A stretch of 64,000 bases of DNA from Isochrysis galbana (GCA_018136815.1 CM030940.1:4116245-4180244); one strand, 5' to 3'; shown: positions 45,096 to 56,083, counted from the stretch's first letter. The notes: generated by a model from the letters alone, not told the origin. Numbers and translations: made by a program.

Positions 45096-45580
45096 AAAGG
45101 TAGAGCCCCGTAGCTTTAGTGTGTCCTGTTCCATGTTGCCATGGATGGACGTATTGCGTGGCTTCGAGACCTCCGAGTAGAGATTTGGCGTAGTGGTGCA
45201 TCTTCGGGTTTTCCACCGCCAGGAACGGAGCCCTGGCGTTCAAGCGACGGCGAAATTGCGCGACGGCCGAAATCGTATCAGACATACGCTGCGGGTTGGA
45301 ATGGATCCACCTCAAGCCAGCGTTCGAGAGATAGGTGCACGGCGGGTGCGCGATAATCAGGTCCCATCCGAGGTCTTGGACGAGATCCGCGTCCCCGTCG
45401 AAGTGGGGAACGTAATCGACTTCGGACGGAAACAGGTCGCACGTCGCTACATCAGCGCCAGCGAGAAGAAACATCGACGAGACCACTCCACTCGTCTCGC
45501 CGATAACCAAGACGCGAGGACACGAGATGCCGTCGGTCTGCACGGTCTCGACGTCACGCCTAATGTCACCGAGCGTGGTA
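45096..45580 (-). other. Phage-type SAM-dependent DNA methyltransferase-like domain inside the Ty3-like element
   Basis: Reads RVLVIGETSGVVSSMFLLAG, ATCDLFPSE, WDLIIAHPPCTYLSNAGLRW, FLAVENPKMHHYAKSLL and YVHPWQHGTGHTKATGLYL. This order (a SAM-binding start, an acidic D-x-x-P turn, HPPCTYLSN with a Pro-Pro-Cys site, ENP, and PW-x-G-x5-KAT) is that of small phage proteins usually annotated as DNA cytosine methyltransferase-like. It lies on the same strand as gag and integrase and directly before the integrase. Confidence 0.7.
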
Positions 45581-46303
45581 CAGATTTCGTCGAAGTGGAT
45601 GGGAAGTACCTGAGCCGGAGACTCAGGCGGTTGACCAGGCCGAAGAACGAGCTGTGCCGCCTCGGCGATATCTTTCGGCATAACGTGCGCGGCACCGTGG
45701 GCAGCGGCACGTTGGAAAGCGAGATCGAGGACGTACGAGAGGGTCTCTCCCTCTTTCAAGGAAGGACGAGTGCGCGTGAGATGAACGAGCAAGTCTTCAG
45801 CGGCTTGAACCAGAGTCAAGCGCGCTGAAACTTGGCTAGGCGGAACGACAGCAGAAACGTATACGGGATTGCGAGTGACCGGGATCGACGGAGACGAAGC
45901 GGCTAATGTGCGAGCCATCCGAAAAGAACGGGACGCGGCAGCCAGAAGAGAATCGAACGCGAATAGAGAGGGTTGAGCACGAAGCAATCGACGAAATGCG
46001 CGTTGCACGACGGAGGGCATAGTGGCGAATACCTCTTCGTCAACGAGCGAGGATTCAGCAGACAGGCTAGTCGGTAGCGGCCGCCACCCCAATCGGGTTG
46101 GCGCAACCATCGTAGGCGGCGCGAGCCAACGGCGAACAGCGAGGGTGTAGGCCACCGTCCATCCGGAGGGGCTAACCTCGCTGGCACGGCCAAGGCAGCT
46201 TAACGGCGAGTTTCGAGGGAACGAATTGGCCAGTCCATCCAAGATTTGACTGGCTACAGCAGACGGATCGGCAGCGACGGGGCTCAAGGCAAGAGTTAGT
46301 GTT

Positions 46304-47320
46304 GAGCGCTCGTAATCAAGAGCATTGAACGAATGATTCGAGGACGACGAGAGCGACGAAGGCGGTAGCGAACGAACGGCGAGAGAGAACGGGACTCCCG
46401 GAGTCGAATCGTCCCCGCCGCACATGAGCAGATGGGGGTGACTCCGGATCGATTGGACGACTGAAACGAAAACGCGAATTTCGGGAACGACGGCATCGCA
46501 ACCTAGGGTAGCATCCCCAGGTTGGAAAGACAACAAGAAGGCTTTGCTCAGCTGTCCGAGGGACGGCGAGCTCGTAGATCGGAGAGGCGAAACATTAGAG
46601 GTACGAAATGAAACGCGAACGGGAGTGACAGAAGTATCGAGAAGCGAGAGGGGTGGCGGTCCAGGCCGCCGAGGAATCGAGAAGTCAACGAAGCATATGG
46701 CGGCGGCCTCGCCTATTCCCTAACGGCGGTTGCGGCCGAGGACGACGAGACGACGAAGGTAGGCGCGGTGGGCGTCGGGAATCTCCGGCTCGCCCTCGCA
46801 AAGGAAGCGAGCGCTGAGCGCTCGTAATCGGGAGCATTGAACGAATGATTCGAGGACGACGAGAGCGACGAAGGCGGTAGCGAACGAACGGCGAGAGAGA
46901 ACGGAACTCCCGGAGTCGAATCGTCCCCACCACATATGAGCAGATGAGGGTGACTCCGGATCGATAGAACGACTGAAACGAAACGCGAACTTCGGGAACG
47001 ACGGCATCGCAACCTAGGGTAGCATCCCCAGGTTGGAACGACAACAAGAAGGCTTTGCTCAGCCGTCCGAGGGACGGCGAGCTCGTAGATCGGAGAGGCG
47101 AAACATTAGAGGTACGAAATGAAACGCGAACGGGAGTGACAGAAGTATCGAGAAGCGAGAGGGGTGGCGGTCCAGGCCGCCGAGGAATCGAGAAGTCAAC
47201 GAAGCATATGGCGGCGGCCTCGCCGATTCCCTAACGGCGGTTGCGGCCAAGGACGACGAGACGACGAAGGTAGGCGCGGTGGGCGTCGGGGATCTCCGCC
47301 TCGCCCTCGCAAAGGAAGCG
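46304..47320. repeat. Tandem duplication of about 512 bases in the Ty3-like element
   Basis: 46304-46815 and 46816-47320 are near-identical head-to-tail copies; both contain CAACCTAGGGTAGCATCCCC and GGTGGCGGTCCAGGCCGCC. Confidence 0.85.
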
Positions 47321-49639
47321 GATGAACGGCTGACAGTAATACGGCGAATGGGCGCCATCGCCTGTCCCATATCGCCAATTGTCGGGAGCCGCCTTGTTCG
47401 GGTCGGTAGAGCGAAGGTCGGCGGGGAAGCGCAGCGACTGCAGGCTCTCGAGGCTAGACTTAGCATCGCGGGTTCCGCCCTTAGTGCGGACGAACGTGCG
47501 AGCGCGCACCCATTTCGTAAGGGTGCGAGTTGTGTAAATGATGCGGGCATGCCAGGACTCACCAGATGGGACCTCACGGGCCGCCATCACCTGGTATTCG
47601 AGTGGGGCACTAGCGGAATCGGAATAGGCTTTGCCGTGGCGCCCATAGTGGCGCAGCCACTGCTCAAGAATGTCCGGTTCATCGGACAGGGCTGGGTCCG
47701 CGGGAGGAGCGGCGTGGCGTTTAGCGTGACGTCGACTCTCCCGGCTACTGTGATGGCCTGCCTTGGACTTAGAGGCGTGGGGGCGAAGAGATCGGCGAGG
47801 ATTAGAATGCAAACCTTCGGGGGCCATCATAGACGGCCGTCCCTCTTTAGTATGATAACCTTTGCCCGCAGTGGTATAGTGGCCACCCTTGGCGCGGCGA
47901 GGCCTGCGGCGAGAGTCCGTAGACTCGGATGACCCATCGGATTCCGAGTCGCTGGTCGGTGAAGAGTTGGATGAACGCGGGCTAGAAACCGGGGACGATG
48001 ACGAGGAGGACGAAGAAGTAGAGGGACTGTAGCGGCGGCGGCGGCGGTCCTTCTTCTTATCCTTATGAGGCTTTTTAGATTTCGATGAGGAACGAGGGAG
48101 CGGCGGTGGCGGAGGCAAAACAACTTCGCCGCCATCATCGGATGGAGGTGGAGGCGGGCTGGCTTCCTGGACTGGAGCAGGAGGGAGTCGGCCCCGTTCG
48201 ATCGCGCTGGTGACCGCGGCGAGCTGCTGTGAGAATTGTGCGGCCATAGCCTGCATGAGCTCGATGTAGCGCAGCTCGACGGGGTTGAGCCCCGGTGAAG
48301 CCGAAGAAGTTGGCGGCGGGACCGTAGCAGACGGTGGAGAAGGAGAGAGACGAAGAAGGGAGTCGGGCAGCAGGCCCGGGGCCTCTCCACGACGAGACGG
48401 CTGGCTTGGCGCGACCGAGGCGACCGAGAGACGTTCGAGCGCGGGATGGTAGGGCTCATAGGCGGCCTCCGAGTCCGATGGCAGGGGTGGCGGTGCCTCG
48501 AGGCATGCGCGGGACGAGTGGAGGGACCCCCCCAGGTGATTATCCTCATCCTGGAAAGACTCAGGCTTGGACCCGTCTCCGACGGACTCCGGCGGTGAAG
48601 GCGGAGATGATGGCGGAGGCACCGCAGAGAGATCAGGAGGAGAGGCGAGGGAGGGCATCACCTCCCCCTGTGAAGGTGGTGGTGGATGACCGTCCGGAGA
48701 GGAGAAAGGGGGCAGGGCAGGCATGATGCCCGACTCTGCAGAGGTGGGGGTGACCCCCATTGAGACGTCCAGCGCGGGACGCACCGGATAGGATTCTACA
48801 CCTGACGAATTGGGATGGCCCTTAGGGCCTGAGGGCAATGAGGAAGGTGGCAAGCCGGCGGCAGGCGCGGCTGAGGAGACGGCTTCGGAGACGATGACGG
48901 GCTGAAGCCCGTCAGCAGAGGAAGGCGGGCAGGCGGGCTTGAGCGAGGGCGAGGACGGCGGCGAGAACGACATGGAACGAGCGGCGAGAGGCGAGGGCGA
49001 GTGAGAGGAGGGCTGTGATGGCAGGGGCTGGCGAGGCGAGGCGAGTTTGTTGGGTACGAGTGTTACGAGAGCGAGAGCGACGAGAGCGAGAACGACGACG
49101 GATGACGACTGACGACAGGACGACGGACAACGACACCCAGGAAAACACCCCGACTCTCGCCCCACGACTTTCTCACATAACTCGACTGAAATCAAACCCA
49201 AACACTCCGATCAGACAACAACGGACGACGATCAAAGGGCGATCTGTCGGCGATCTTGTCTGGAACGGGAATCGCACCATAACGGAAACGAGGGGCAATC
49301 CTGCCGCGCAGGATTCCAAGAGACCTACCAAATAAGACGAAAGGAGTGCGATGTGCCTAAGGGGGAGATGCGAAGAGGTCGCAAATTAAACCTGATTGCC
49401 CCCAGAAGCAGATAAAGAACCGCAGGGGAGATAGCAAATTAAACCTATCTGCGAGGCGCCTGGGAGGAAGAAAGGTGGGGAAACTTCCCTTCTCTTTCGA
49501 GAGGAAGAGAGAGGGCGCTCCACAACCCACGATCCCATGCATCCAAGCGAAGCTTTTGACCGAGAACGAGAACGAGAGAATTATAACGATAAATACCGAA
49601 CGACGAAGAGAAGAGCGAAGCCTAACGAGTGTCGATTCG

Positions 49640-49910
49640 CGAATGCGACACACTCGTACCCTACAATCTCTCCTTCCCTCGCCAGCCCCTGCCATCACAG
49701 CCCTCCTCTCATTCACCCTCGCCTCTCGCCACTCGCTCGATGTCGCTCTCGCCGCCGTCCTCGCCCTCGCTCAAGCCCGCCTGCCCGCCTTCCTCTGCTG
49801 ACGGGCTTCAGCCCGTCAGCGTCTCCGAAGTCGTCTCTTCAGCCACGCCTGCCGCCGGCTTGCCACCCTCCTCATTGCCCTCAGGCCCTATGGGCCTTCC
49901 CAATTCGTCA
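49640..49910 (+). mobile_element. Inverted gag-start copy of the Ty3-like element
   Basis: On the + strand it reads SLSPPSSPSLKPACPPSSADGLQP..., matching the gag start of the - strand element (48795-49060). It stops abruptly at 49911 where an unrelated repeat begins. Broken fragment; the two gag starts face away from a centre near 49.35 kb. Confidence 0.75.
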
Positions 49911-50673
49911 AGGGGGTGTCTGCGATGGAGGGCGGGGTGCGCGAGGCCCCCATTGACTCCTACTTATAAATACAGGTTGTCGGTGGGGAGGTTCTGTAGT
50001 AGGTGTTAGCCTGCTGGAAGCCCTCCTGATTTTTTTCACCCTCCGCCCATCCGCCCATATGGTGGCACACACACGCTCGAGAGCGCGTGGAACTCAATAG
50101 CTTTGCACATCAAGATTCGCTGCCGCCGCGCCGACACACATATCGATGCTAGGCACAACCGCATCCAAAGCTCACAGGTGGGCCATGCCTCGCCGCACCC
50201 ACTTGCAGCTTAACGAAAATGCCTTGCCAGTACGGACGAACGGAGCCATCACGTCCCTCGTGCCCCTCCTTAACGAGGAGGGTGCCCTCGTGCCTCTCCT
50301 CAACGACGAGGGCGTCGATCCGATGGGCAAAGAGGAGGCCAAATGTGACGAAAAAACTAGAATTCTACCTCGCCATCATAGAATGCCATATTATTGTGCC
50401 ATTTCGCAATTCCCCGCGCCGCGGACTCCTACCGGGCTAGGAATGGAACGAAGAGCATGACCCGCAAGCCGCGCTGCGATCCATCAGCTTGGGCCCAAAA
50501 CGTACTCATCGCTTGGGCAAGATGTCGTGGTCCGCAACCCCAGCTGCTCGACCAATGCAATTCGCAAAGGCTGCATCCCCGTCGATTTCGTCGACATATG
50601 AACTAGATGGACACATCGATTTCCCTCAGCCCACTTTTCCGTTGGCCTTCACGCAATTGGTTTGGTCAAGCCT
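49911..50673. other. Repeat scrap and gene-free space
   Basis: 49911-49970 (AGGGGGTGTCTGCGATGGAG ... CCCCCATTGACTCCTACTTATAA) matches 63690-63752, a piece of the hairpin-linked repeats. 50000-50673 contains short frames on both strands, none with a recognisable domain. Confidence 0.45.
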
Positions 50674-53168
50674 TTAGAACTCATCCTCTTCTGCGAGCGC
50701 TTCAGCCAGTTCTTGCTCCTCGCGCTGCCTTTCCTTGATAGCGTCCGCATCGGGCAGCTCGCCCTATAAGCAAAGGCAGTAGGTGGGCCACACTCAAGGT
50801 GGTGCTAGCGGACCATGGAACATCGAGGCTGAATGCGTAGCAGAGTATATCATTCGGAATTCTCTACACTCACGAGGTCCGCACACGGTACGTTCGAATA
50901 AAAGTAGTGGGTCGGTACGTACCTTGTGCGCATCGGGTGGATAGGTCATCGCCTTAACCGCATCATTGTGTAGGTTGAGGCAGAACACGATCCGCTTGTG
51001 GAATGCGGCCTGCGGTTCGAGCGTCGAGTAGGTGTCGTGCGCTCCGCACGAGATGAGGACACCCGTGTTGTGGTCGATGGACGCGTCGATGACGCCATCA
51101 CGGATGGCCTTGGCGGCGATCGACTCCATATCATCAGGATGGTCGAGAGACTGTCCCACAGCGGGGGAGCTCATCAGTCACATGGATGCAGTGGAGCTCA
51201 TGCTTGATTGCAAGGCGAGTTGGGAGGGAGGGGAGGGGGCTTCGATGCGCACCAGCTTGTGCGCTGCGTCGACGAGACGGATGCGCGCGTAGGCGAGAGA
51301 GATGTTGCGGAGGCCCGCACGAATCACGTTTTGACGAAGGCGCATCACCAAGGTGGCGTTCCCTGGAGTGTAGGGGAGGAGGGAAGGTTGGTGGGCTCGA
51401 TGGGTTGTGGCCTCCAACACAAAGTCAGGAGAGGTTGAGGCGCCGGGAGTTTTGAGGGCCCCTACCGTCTGCATTGAAGGTTGCAGCATGCCTCGTCATG
51501 GTGTCCCGGAAGGCGGCCAAGTCACCCAACCGGACGGCCTGAACCAGCTTCAGGTATGGCTTCATCGCTGCACGACTTTAGAGACATGGCAAGGGGAGGA
51601 GACTCGGCACGCTATAGGTTGCTGGACTCTGGCTCACATGTGCACAAGGGGCCTCGCTCTCACGAGGAGAGTTCCTCCCCTGCCCAACATATCCTCGTTA
51701 CTAGAGCAAGATTCGCATTCGGCGACGGCAATCTCACGTGGTGGGGGCCCGGAAAATCGCTCGGTCAGGGATTTCACCCAGAAGCAACTGGACAATTGCG
51801 CCAAGCTTGAAAGCCGCAAGCTTGAACCCAACGGCCTTGGTATTGGTCTGTGGCGCCTTGCGCTGCGCCTGCTCGAGTGTGACGAAGCAGAGGAAAAGGG
51901 ATTGAGGGAATTGGCGGTGTCAACCATGCTTCAGGCGGCAGGTATTGCGCGCCTCTTCGTGAAGAAGCTTGCATGCATGGATGAGGATTGCTGATGATGC
52001 ACAGCGGGTTATCCACGGGGTTGCATATGCATGTGCCTCTTGACTATCTGAACTCGCGACTTCAAAAGACGAGCGGCGCGACTTTTGGCCAAGGGGACCA
52101 CGGTCCGCACCTGCAGAAGGCAACGGTGTGCCTCGGAGTACTCAAGCTGGAGCGCCTTGATCCGCCCATTGTAGTACAGGAATCGCGCGAGCTGCGCTTG
52201 TGAGACGGGAGGGAACGTAAGCCGAGGCAGTCAGGAGGGGGCCTACGCATCCCATATGGCATTGGCCTAAGAGTATTGGCCGGCGATGGCCAACCTGCGC
52301 GTTGGATGCGGTCTCCGGAAAGTTCGATTTAGCCAGAAGTTTGTCTGCCTGCACGAAGAGCTTGGCCGACTGGTACGAGCGGAGCAGCAGGTTCAGAAGC
52401 GTTGCCTGGCATGCGACGTTGTGGTGGAGGCAGGCAGTGCGCTGTGCAGCCAAGAGGCGTGCGCGGATCCCCTCTATCTTGCCCGCCTTCTCGTAGGCCC
52501 AGCTGGCGTAGAAGTAGGCACGCTCAGCAAATTGGTCGAGTGTGCGACGGTTCCATGTGCCGATCCGCTCGAGCATCGCATCTGCAAGAGGCAGCGCCTC
52601 GTTCACCTTGCCACCTAGCAACCCAGGGACACGGTAAGGTGGTAAGGTCGGAAGAAGAGGGAAGAAGATAGGGAGGGGGGGCGTTGGGGGGGCGTTGAGG
52701 GAGGTGTGTGTGTACTCAGGGCAGCCGCACGCGCTCGGTGTCCGACACCGCGCCTGGACAGCGCGCACCGTCAATCAGGTAGAGCAGCACAAGGACTTCA
52801 AGCAGCAGCTCCATCTCAGGGAGGAGGGGCCGCTTCTTGGCCTCCCCCTCGGCGAGCTTTGGCTCAGCGGGCTCTGGTTCCGGCGCGGGCGACGGAAGTA
52901 CCGCGAGCAGTCGCTCCCTCAGCGGGTGCGATCCGCCGAATGAGCTGCCCACCACAGCGGCAAGCACAGGAGCAGTGAGCGTTGGTGAGGCGCGGCCGGC
53001 AGCTCGAAGGCAGGACAGGAGGCGTAGGGCGCCCGTAGCGAAGCGGGCCTCGCGCAGCGTGACAAAGCGGTCGACCGAAGTGGCCATCAGCTTGCAATCT
53101 GCTCGGTACAGCGCCGCCGCGTCCTCCGCCGCCGGCGCGCTCGTCTCGACCTCCATGGCCTCGCCCAT
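50674..53168 (-). CDS. RPN3: 26S proteasome lid subunit Rpn3/PSMD3
   Basis: Eight exons (52769-53168, 52295-52614, 52111-52191, 51738-51871, 51466-51575, 51253-51362, 50923-51150, 50674-50763) give 490 residues, every junction GT-AG and in phase; human PSMD3 has 534. Rpn3 is a PCI-domain scaffold of the 19S lid. Matching stretches include [123 protein letters not shown] and [15 protein letters not shown]. The C terminus [20 protein letters not shown] keeps the charged helix and acidic tail. The N-terminal 90 residues are Ala/Pro/Glu-rich and variable. The start is the Met of [12 protein letters not shown], 40 bases from a poly-C tract. Confidence 0.95.
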
Positions 53169-53851
53169 CGCGCCGCGCCGCCCTCTCTCGCTCTCCACTC
53201 TCTCCACTCCCCCCCCCCCCCCCCCCCTCCCCCGAGCGCGGATACCTGACCCCTCACATCACATACTTTGAGAACCAAAACTCTGTCTCCGCCCCCTGAG
53301 GCCCCCCTCCCCCAACTCCGACTCTCCTCGGCTCTCCCATCTCCCAGCATTTACAGATCTCCCATCTCCCCGTAAAGCATTACACCTCCTCTTCCACTCC
53401 CCCCCCCCCCCCCTTCGCTCTCAACCCTTCGGCGTCGCGCGCAGCGCCGTCTGGAGACAGGGCACTCCATGAGTATAATCTACTACAAAATTCGAGGGGT
53501 GTGTTGCTGCTGCTTGTTTGTAGGGCGGTCAAACATTATTTTAACTTCTAAGGATTTAAAAATGAAAAAGTCAGGATTGAGGAAATGCACCGAAGTAAAG
53601 CGGTAGAAACCCCGGAAAACACCCATCCAACACATATTCGATGCCTTTCGGGCCCCAGACACCCCCCCCCCCCGAGCCCCAACAACAACAACGAAGAGTA
53701 ACAACGCTTGATGGCACATTACAGATTAAGCGTGGGAGGGAGGGGATGTGACAAATGCGTCGCGAGCGCGCGGGCGGACGTACGGGCGCACGGTGTTTAT
53801 ATGTCTTTATATGTCCGGTTGTCAGTCTGTTTTTGTATATGACATGTGGCT
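53169..53851. other. Upstream of RPN3; poly-C tracts and a TAGGGCGGTCAAACA end
   Basis: Poly-C runs at about 53211-53228 and 53400-53413. TAGGGCGGTCAAACA (copy 7) at 53521-53535 is followed by TTATTTTAACTTCTAAGG. No gene. Confidence 0.55.
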
Positions 53852-53877
53852 AAACTATTGTTATAGTTTGACCTATG
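53852..53877 (+). repeat. Hairpin-ATG module 7
   Basis: AAACTAT-TGTT-ATAGTTT, perfect 7-bp stem, 5 bases, then ATGGAGCGTGCC, opening a 72-codon frame (MERAATAPEPQATLATAPHL...). Confidence 0.8.
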
Positions 53878-54196
53878 GAGCGTGCCGCGACCGCTCCCGA
53901 GCCCCAGGCGACCCTCGCCACCGCGCCCCACCTGGGACGCCCCATGCCGCCCGAGGCGGCTCGTCAGAAAGCCCTCTCAAAGCCCATCCAGCCCATCCAA
54001 ACCACACCCGCGCAAGCGCGCGGGGTGGCGAGCACTGGCACCGAACAGGTTGCCACCATGGCTCTGCGTAGCATGCAGGGGGTCTTTGTTTGAGACCCCC
54101 TCCAACAGTGGGAAACCCCCCCACCCCAAGAGCACCTCATGTGGGAGGGCAGCTCAGCTGCCCTCCCCATGGTGGAAACCTCTACCATCAGTGCAC

Positions 54197-54224
54197 CCAA
54201 CTAACTTTATAGTTGGTCGCCATG
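54197..54224 (+). repeat. Hairpin-ATG module 8
   Basis: CCAACTA-ACTTTA-TAGTTGG, perfect 7-bp stem, 5 bases, then ATGGAGCGCGCC, the start of the ORF1-like frame. Confidence 0.82.
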
Positions 54225-55075
54225 GAGCGCGCCGCCGCTCCCCACCTCTCCTTCGGGCCCCCCGCCGCGGGAGCCCCCCCCGTACCCATGGAGCTGTCGC
54301 TGGCGAAGCGACCGCGTCCGCCCGCAGAGGCCGAGCAGGTGAGCGCGACTCAGGTCACGCCGCACGGCCCGTGGCCCCGGCCACACCAAGGAAGACAGCC
54401 ATGCTGGCCCACCCCATGGTGGGCCACAGGCTGTGACAAGCATCACACCAGCACCAGCTCAAGAGAGACAACCACCCATCAGGCATGCCTTATGGCAGAG
54501 GCCTCTCTCACCCTGGGGACGGCCGCGCTGCCTCGGCGGCGCGGCCCGAGACCGGGTGGCCCTTATGGGCACAAACTCAACACCATCAACAAAGCGCACA
54601 TGGACATTGACTCACAAATAGCCCAGCACAAGACCTCACAAATGAGAGACTGTTCGGATGCGCCTTGGGGCGCACACTACACCGCCATACCCACCATCCA
54701 CACAGACCCACTCACCGCCTCACCACCCCCGACCGCCCCTGCCACTCAGGAGCCGCCCTCAGATGAGGAGCAAGGCGCCATGGACTCAGACGCAAACTTC
54801 GAACTGTCCTTCCACCAAGAGGGCGACTACACTTTCCTGGACGCCACGGTCTACGCCGCAATTGTAGAGCTCCTATTGGAGCTCGAAGGAGTCGACCCGG
54901 AGCCGGACTTTTGGGCCCGCTCCATTCGCGGACCATGGCATATAGCTGTGAATGAAGACTGCGCGCAACAATTCAAGGAACGCTACGGCGACATCACCAC
55001 GCTCCGCATCAACCAAACCGACATCTCGGTCCGCGTCCAAGTGGACTCCATTGACGAAAAGATCAACAAGAAAGG
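54222..55075 (+). CDS. LINE ORF1-like protein, truncated
   Basis: Starts MERAAAPHLSFGPPAAGAPPVPMELSLAKRPRPP. After a low-complexity linker come an acidic stretch (SDEEQGAMDSDANFELSF) and a folded-looking part (FLDATVYAAIVELLLELEGVDPEPDFWARSIRGPWHIAVNEDCAQQFKERYGDITTLRINQTDISVRVQVDSIDEKINKKG). The frame then runs into an 18-base minisatellite and gives only RAAWPP repeats. The same N terminus begins frames at 14353 (-) and 63631 (-); the latter joins a LINE zinc-knuckle region, which is why a LINE ORF1 is suspected. No known domain is certain. The native C terminus appears lost at 55076. Confidence 0.55.
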
Positions 55076-55830
55076 CTCCCCTCGAGCTGCGTGGCCTCCT
55101 CGAGCTGCGTGGCCTCCTCGAGCTGCGTGGCCTCCTCGAGCTGCGTGGCCTCCTCGAGCTGCGTGGCCTCCTCGAGCTGCGTGGCCTCCTCGAGCTGCGT
55201 GGCCTCCTCGAGCTGCGTGGCCTCCTCGAGCTGCGTGGCCTCCTCGAGCTGAGTGGCCTCCTCGAACAGAGTGGCCTCCTCGAACAGAGTGGCCTCCTCG
55301 AACAGAGTGGCCTCCTCGAACAGAGTGAACACTTCTCCGACTGGTGCGTCGGACGCAGCCGTCTTCTCTCCCTCCGTCTCCGTCTTCTCGTCGTCCTTCT
55401 CCGCCTCCTTGTCCTCGGGGAGAGCAAGCGAGTGGGCGGTCTCGACCTCTCCCACCGTCTCGGGTGGCTCCTCGACCTCCGCAGCTGGCGAGACGGGAAG
55501 AAGAAGGCCAGAAGCGTCCGACGCACAGTTCTCGTTCTTCTCCTCTCCTCCTTCCTCCACGGCCCCGGAGTCCTCGTCGGTCGTGGCGGTGGCCTCCTCG
55601 ATCGGAGAAAGAGCCTCCTCCTCCTCGGCCTCAGGAACCCGAGGAGACTCCGCCTCCGCCGCCGGGGCCGTGGAGCAGGAAGAGGAACGAGTCGTGCGAG
55701 CAGCGCTTGCGCTTGGCGTCCAGTCGACAGGTGGCCGTGTCGAGCGAGTCGAACGAAACCAGCGAGCAGGAGCGCGAGAGCATTTAACGTTTACAGCGGA
55801 CGTGATTGCTCCACGCGCCCTGATATCCAT
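55063..55830 (-). CDS. Acidic hexapeptide-repeat protein, unknown
   Basis: An ATG at 55830 opens 255 codons on the - strand. The N-terminal 60 residues are Arg/Ser-rich, residues 60-165 are Glu-rich and disordered-looking (EAEEEEALSPIEEATATTDEDSG), and the C terminus is a run of 14 hexapeptides: four LFEEAT then ten QLEEAT, ending QLEGSLSC. The repeat comes from an 18-base minisatellite (55081-55330) and would form an acidic helix. The last five codons come from the neighbouring ORF1-like sequence, so the original 3' end is probably lost. No function can be assigned, and more exons may lie upstream. Confidence 0.5.
   Translation of the reverse strand: MDIRARGAITSAVNVKCSRAPARWFRSTRSTRPPVDWTPSASAARTTRSSSCSTAPAAEAESPRVPEAEEEEALSPIEEATATTDEDSGAVEEGGEEKNENCASDASGLLLPVSPAAEVEEPPETVGEVETAHSLALPEDKEAEKDDEKTETEGEKTAASDAPVGEVFTLFEEATLFEEATLFEEATLFEEATQLEEATQLEEATQLEEATQLEEATQLEEATQLEEATQLEEATQLEEATQLEEATQLEGSLSC
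55081..55330. repeat. 18-base minisatellite, 14 units
   Basis: About ten units of CTCCTCGAGCTGCGTGGC followed by four of CTCCTCGAACAGAGTGGC; the two variants are segregated in blocks. Confidence 0.93.
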
Positions 55831-56083
55831 CGTAGTGTTGCCATGTCACGGGTAAAGTTCGCACACACCCTAAATTTAAAATAATGTTATTTTTATAACC
55901 GTGGACATTTGATCTCTCAATTCGACTGATGTCCCACAATTGACGGAACGACACCTTCACGCAAAGCGCTATACAACGCCCTTCAAGACGTTGCGGCGCA
56001 CTTGGTCATCGAGGCCGAAGGCCTGGCACAAGCAGCACAAATCAACTTGAGCGCAATCATCCTGGCAATCGAAAAAGTAGGGC

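Larger units (their letters stand above)
44590..49250 (-). mobile_element. Ty3/gypsy-like element with a phage-type methyltransferase-like domain (broken)
   Basis: Leftward along one strand: a Pro/Ser-rich gag-like protein with an RRRRR basic stretch (47.3-49.1 kb), a tandem duplication (46304-47320), a protein region of unknown kind (45.6-46.5 kb), a methyltransferase-like domain (about 45.1-45.6 kb) and an integrase with an H-x-H-C-x2-C-like zinc region (HDHLCHLGDNRMARLLRDRY..., RQCHECTLAKP) and the first catalytic Asp of the core (44.6-45.1 kb). No protease or reverse transcriptase was found in between, and clear LTRs were not identified. The element is broken in several places and its right end meets an inverted gag copy. 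Confidence 0.72.

Noticed and set aside
50146-50460. 104-codon + strand frame downstream of RPN3
   Set aside because: It has no domain, no leader like its neighbours' and no splice support; probably chance.
55081-55330. CRISPR-like array
   Set aside because: The 18-base units are contiguous without spacers and lie in a eukaryotic coding repeat.
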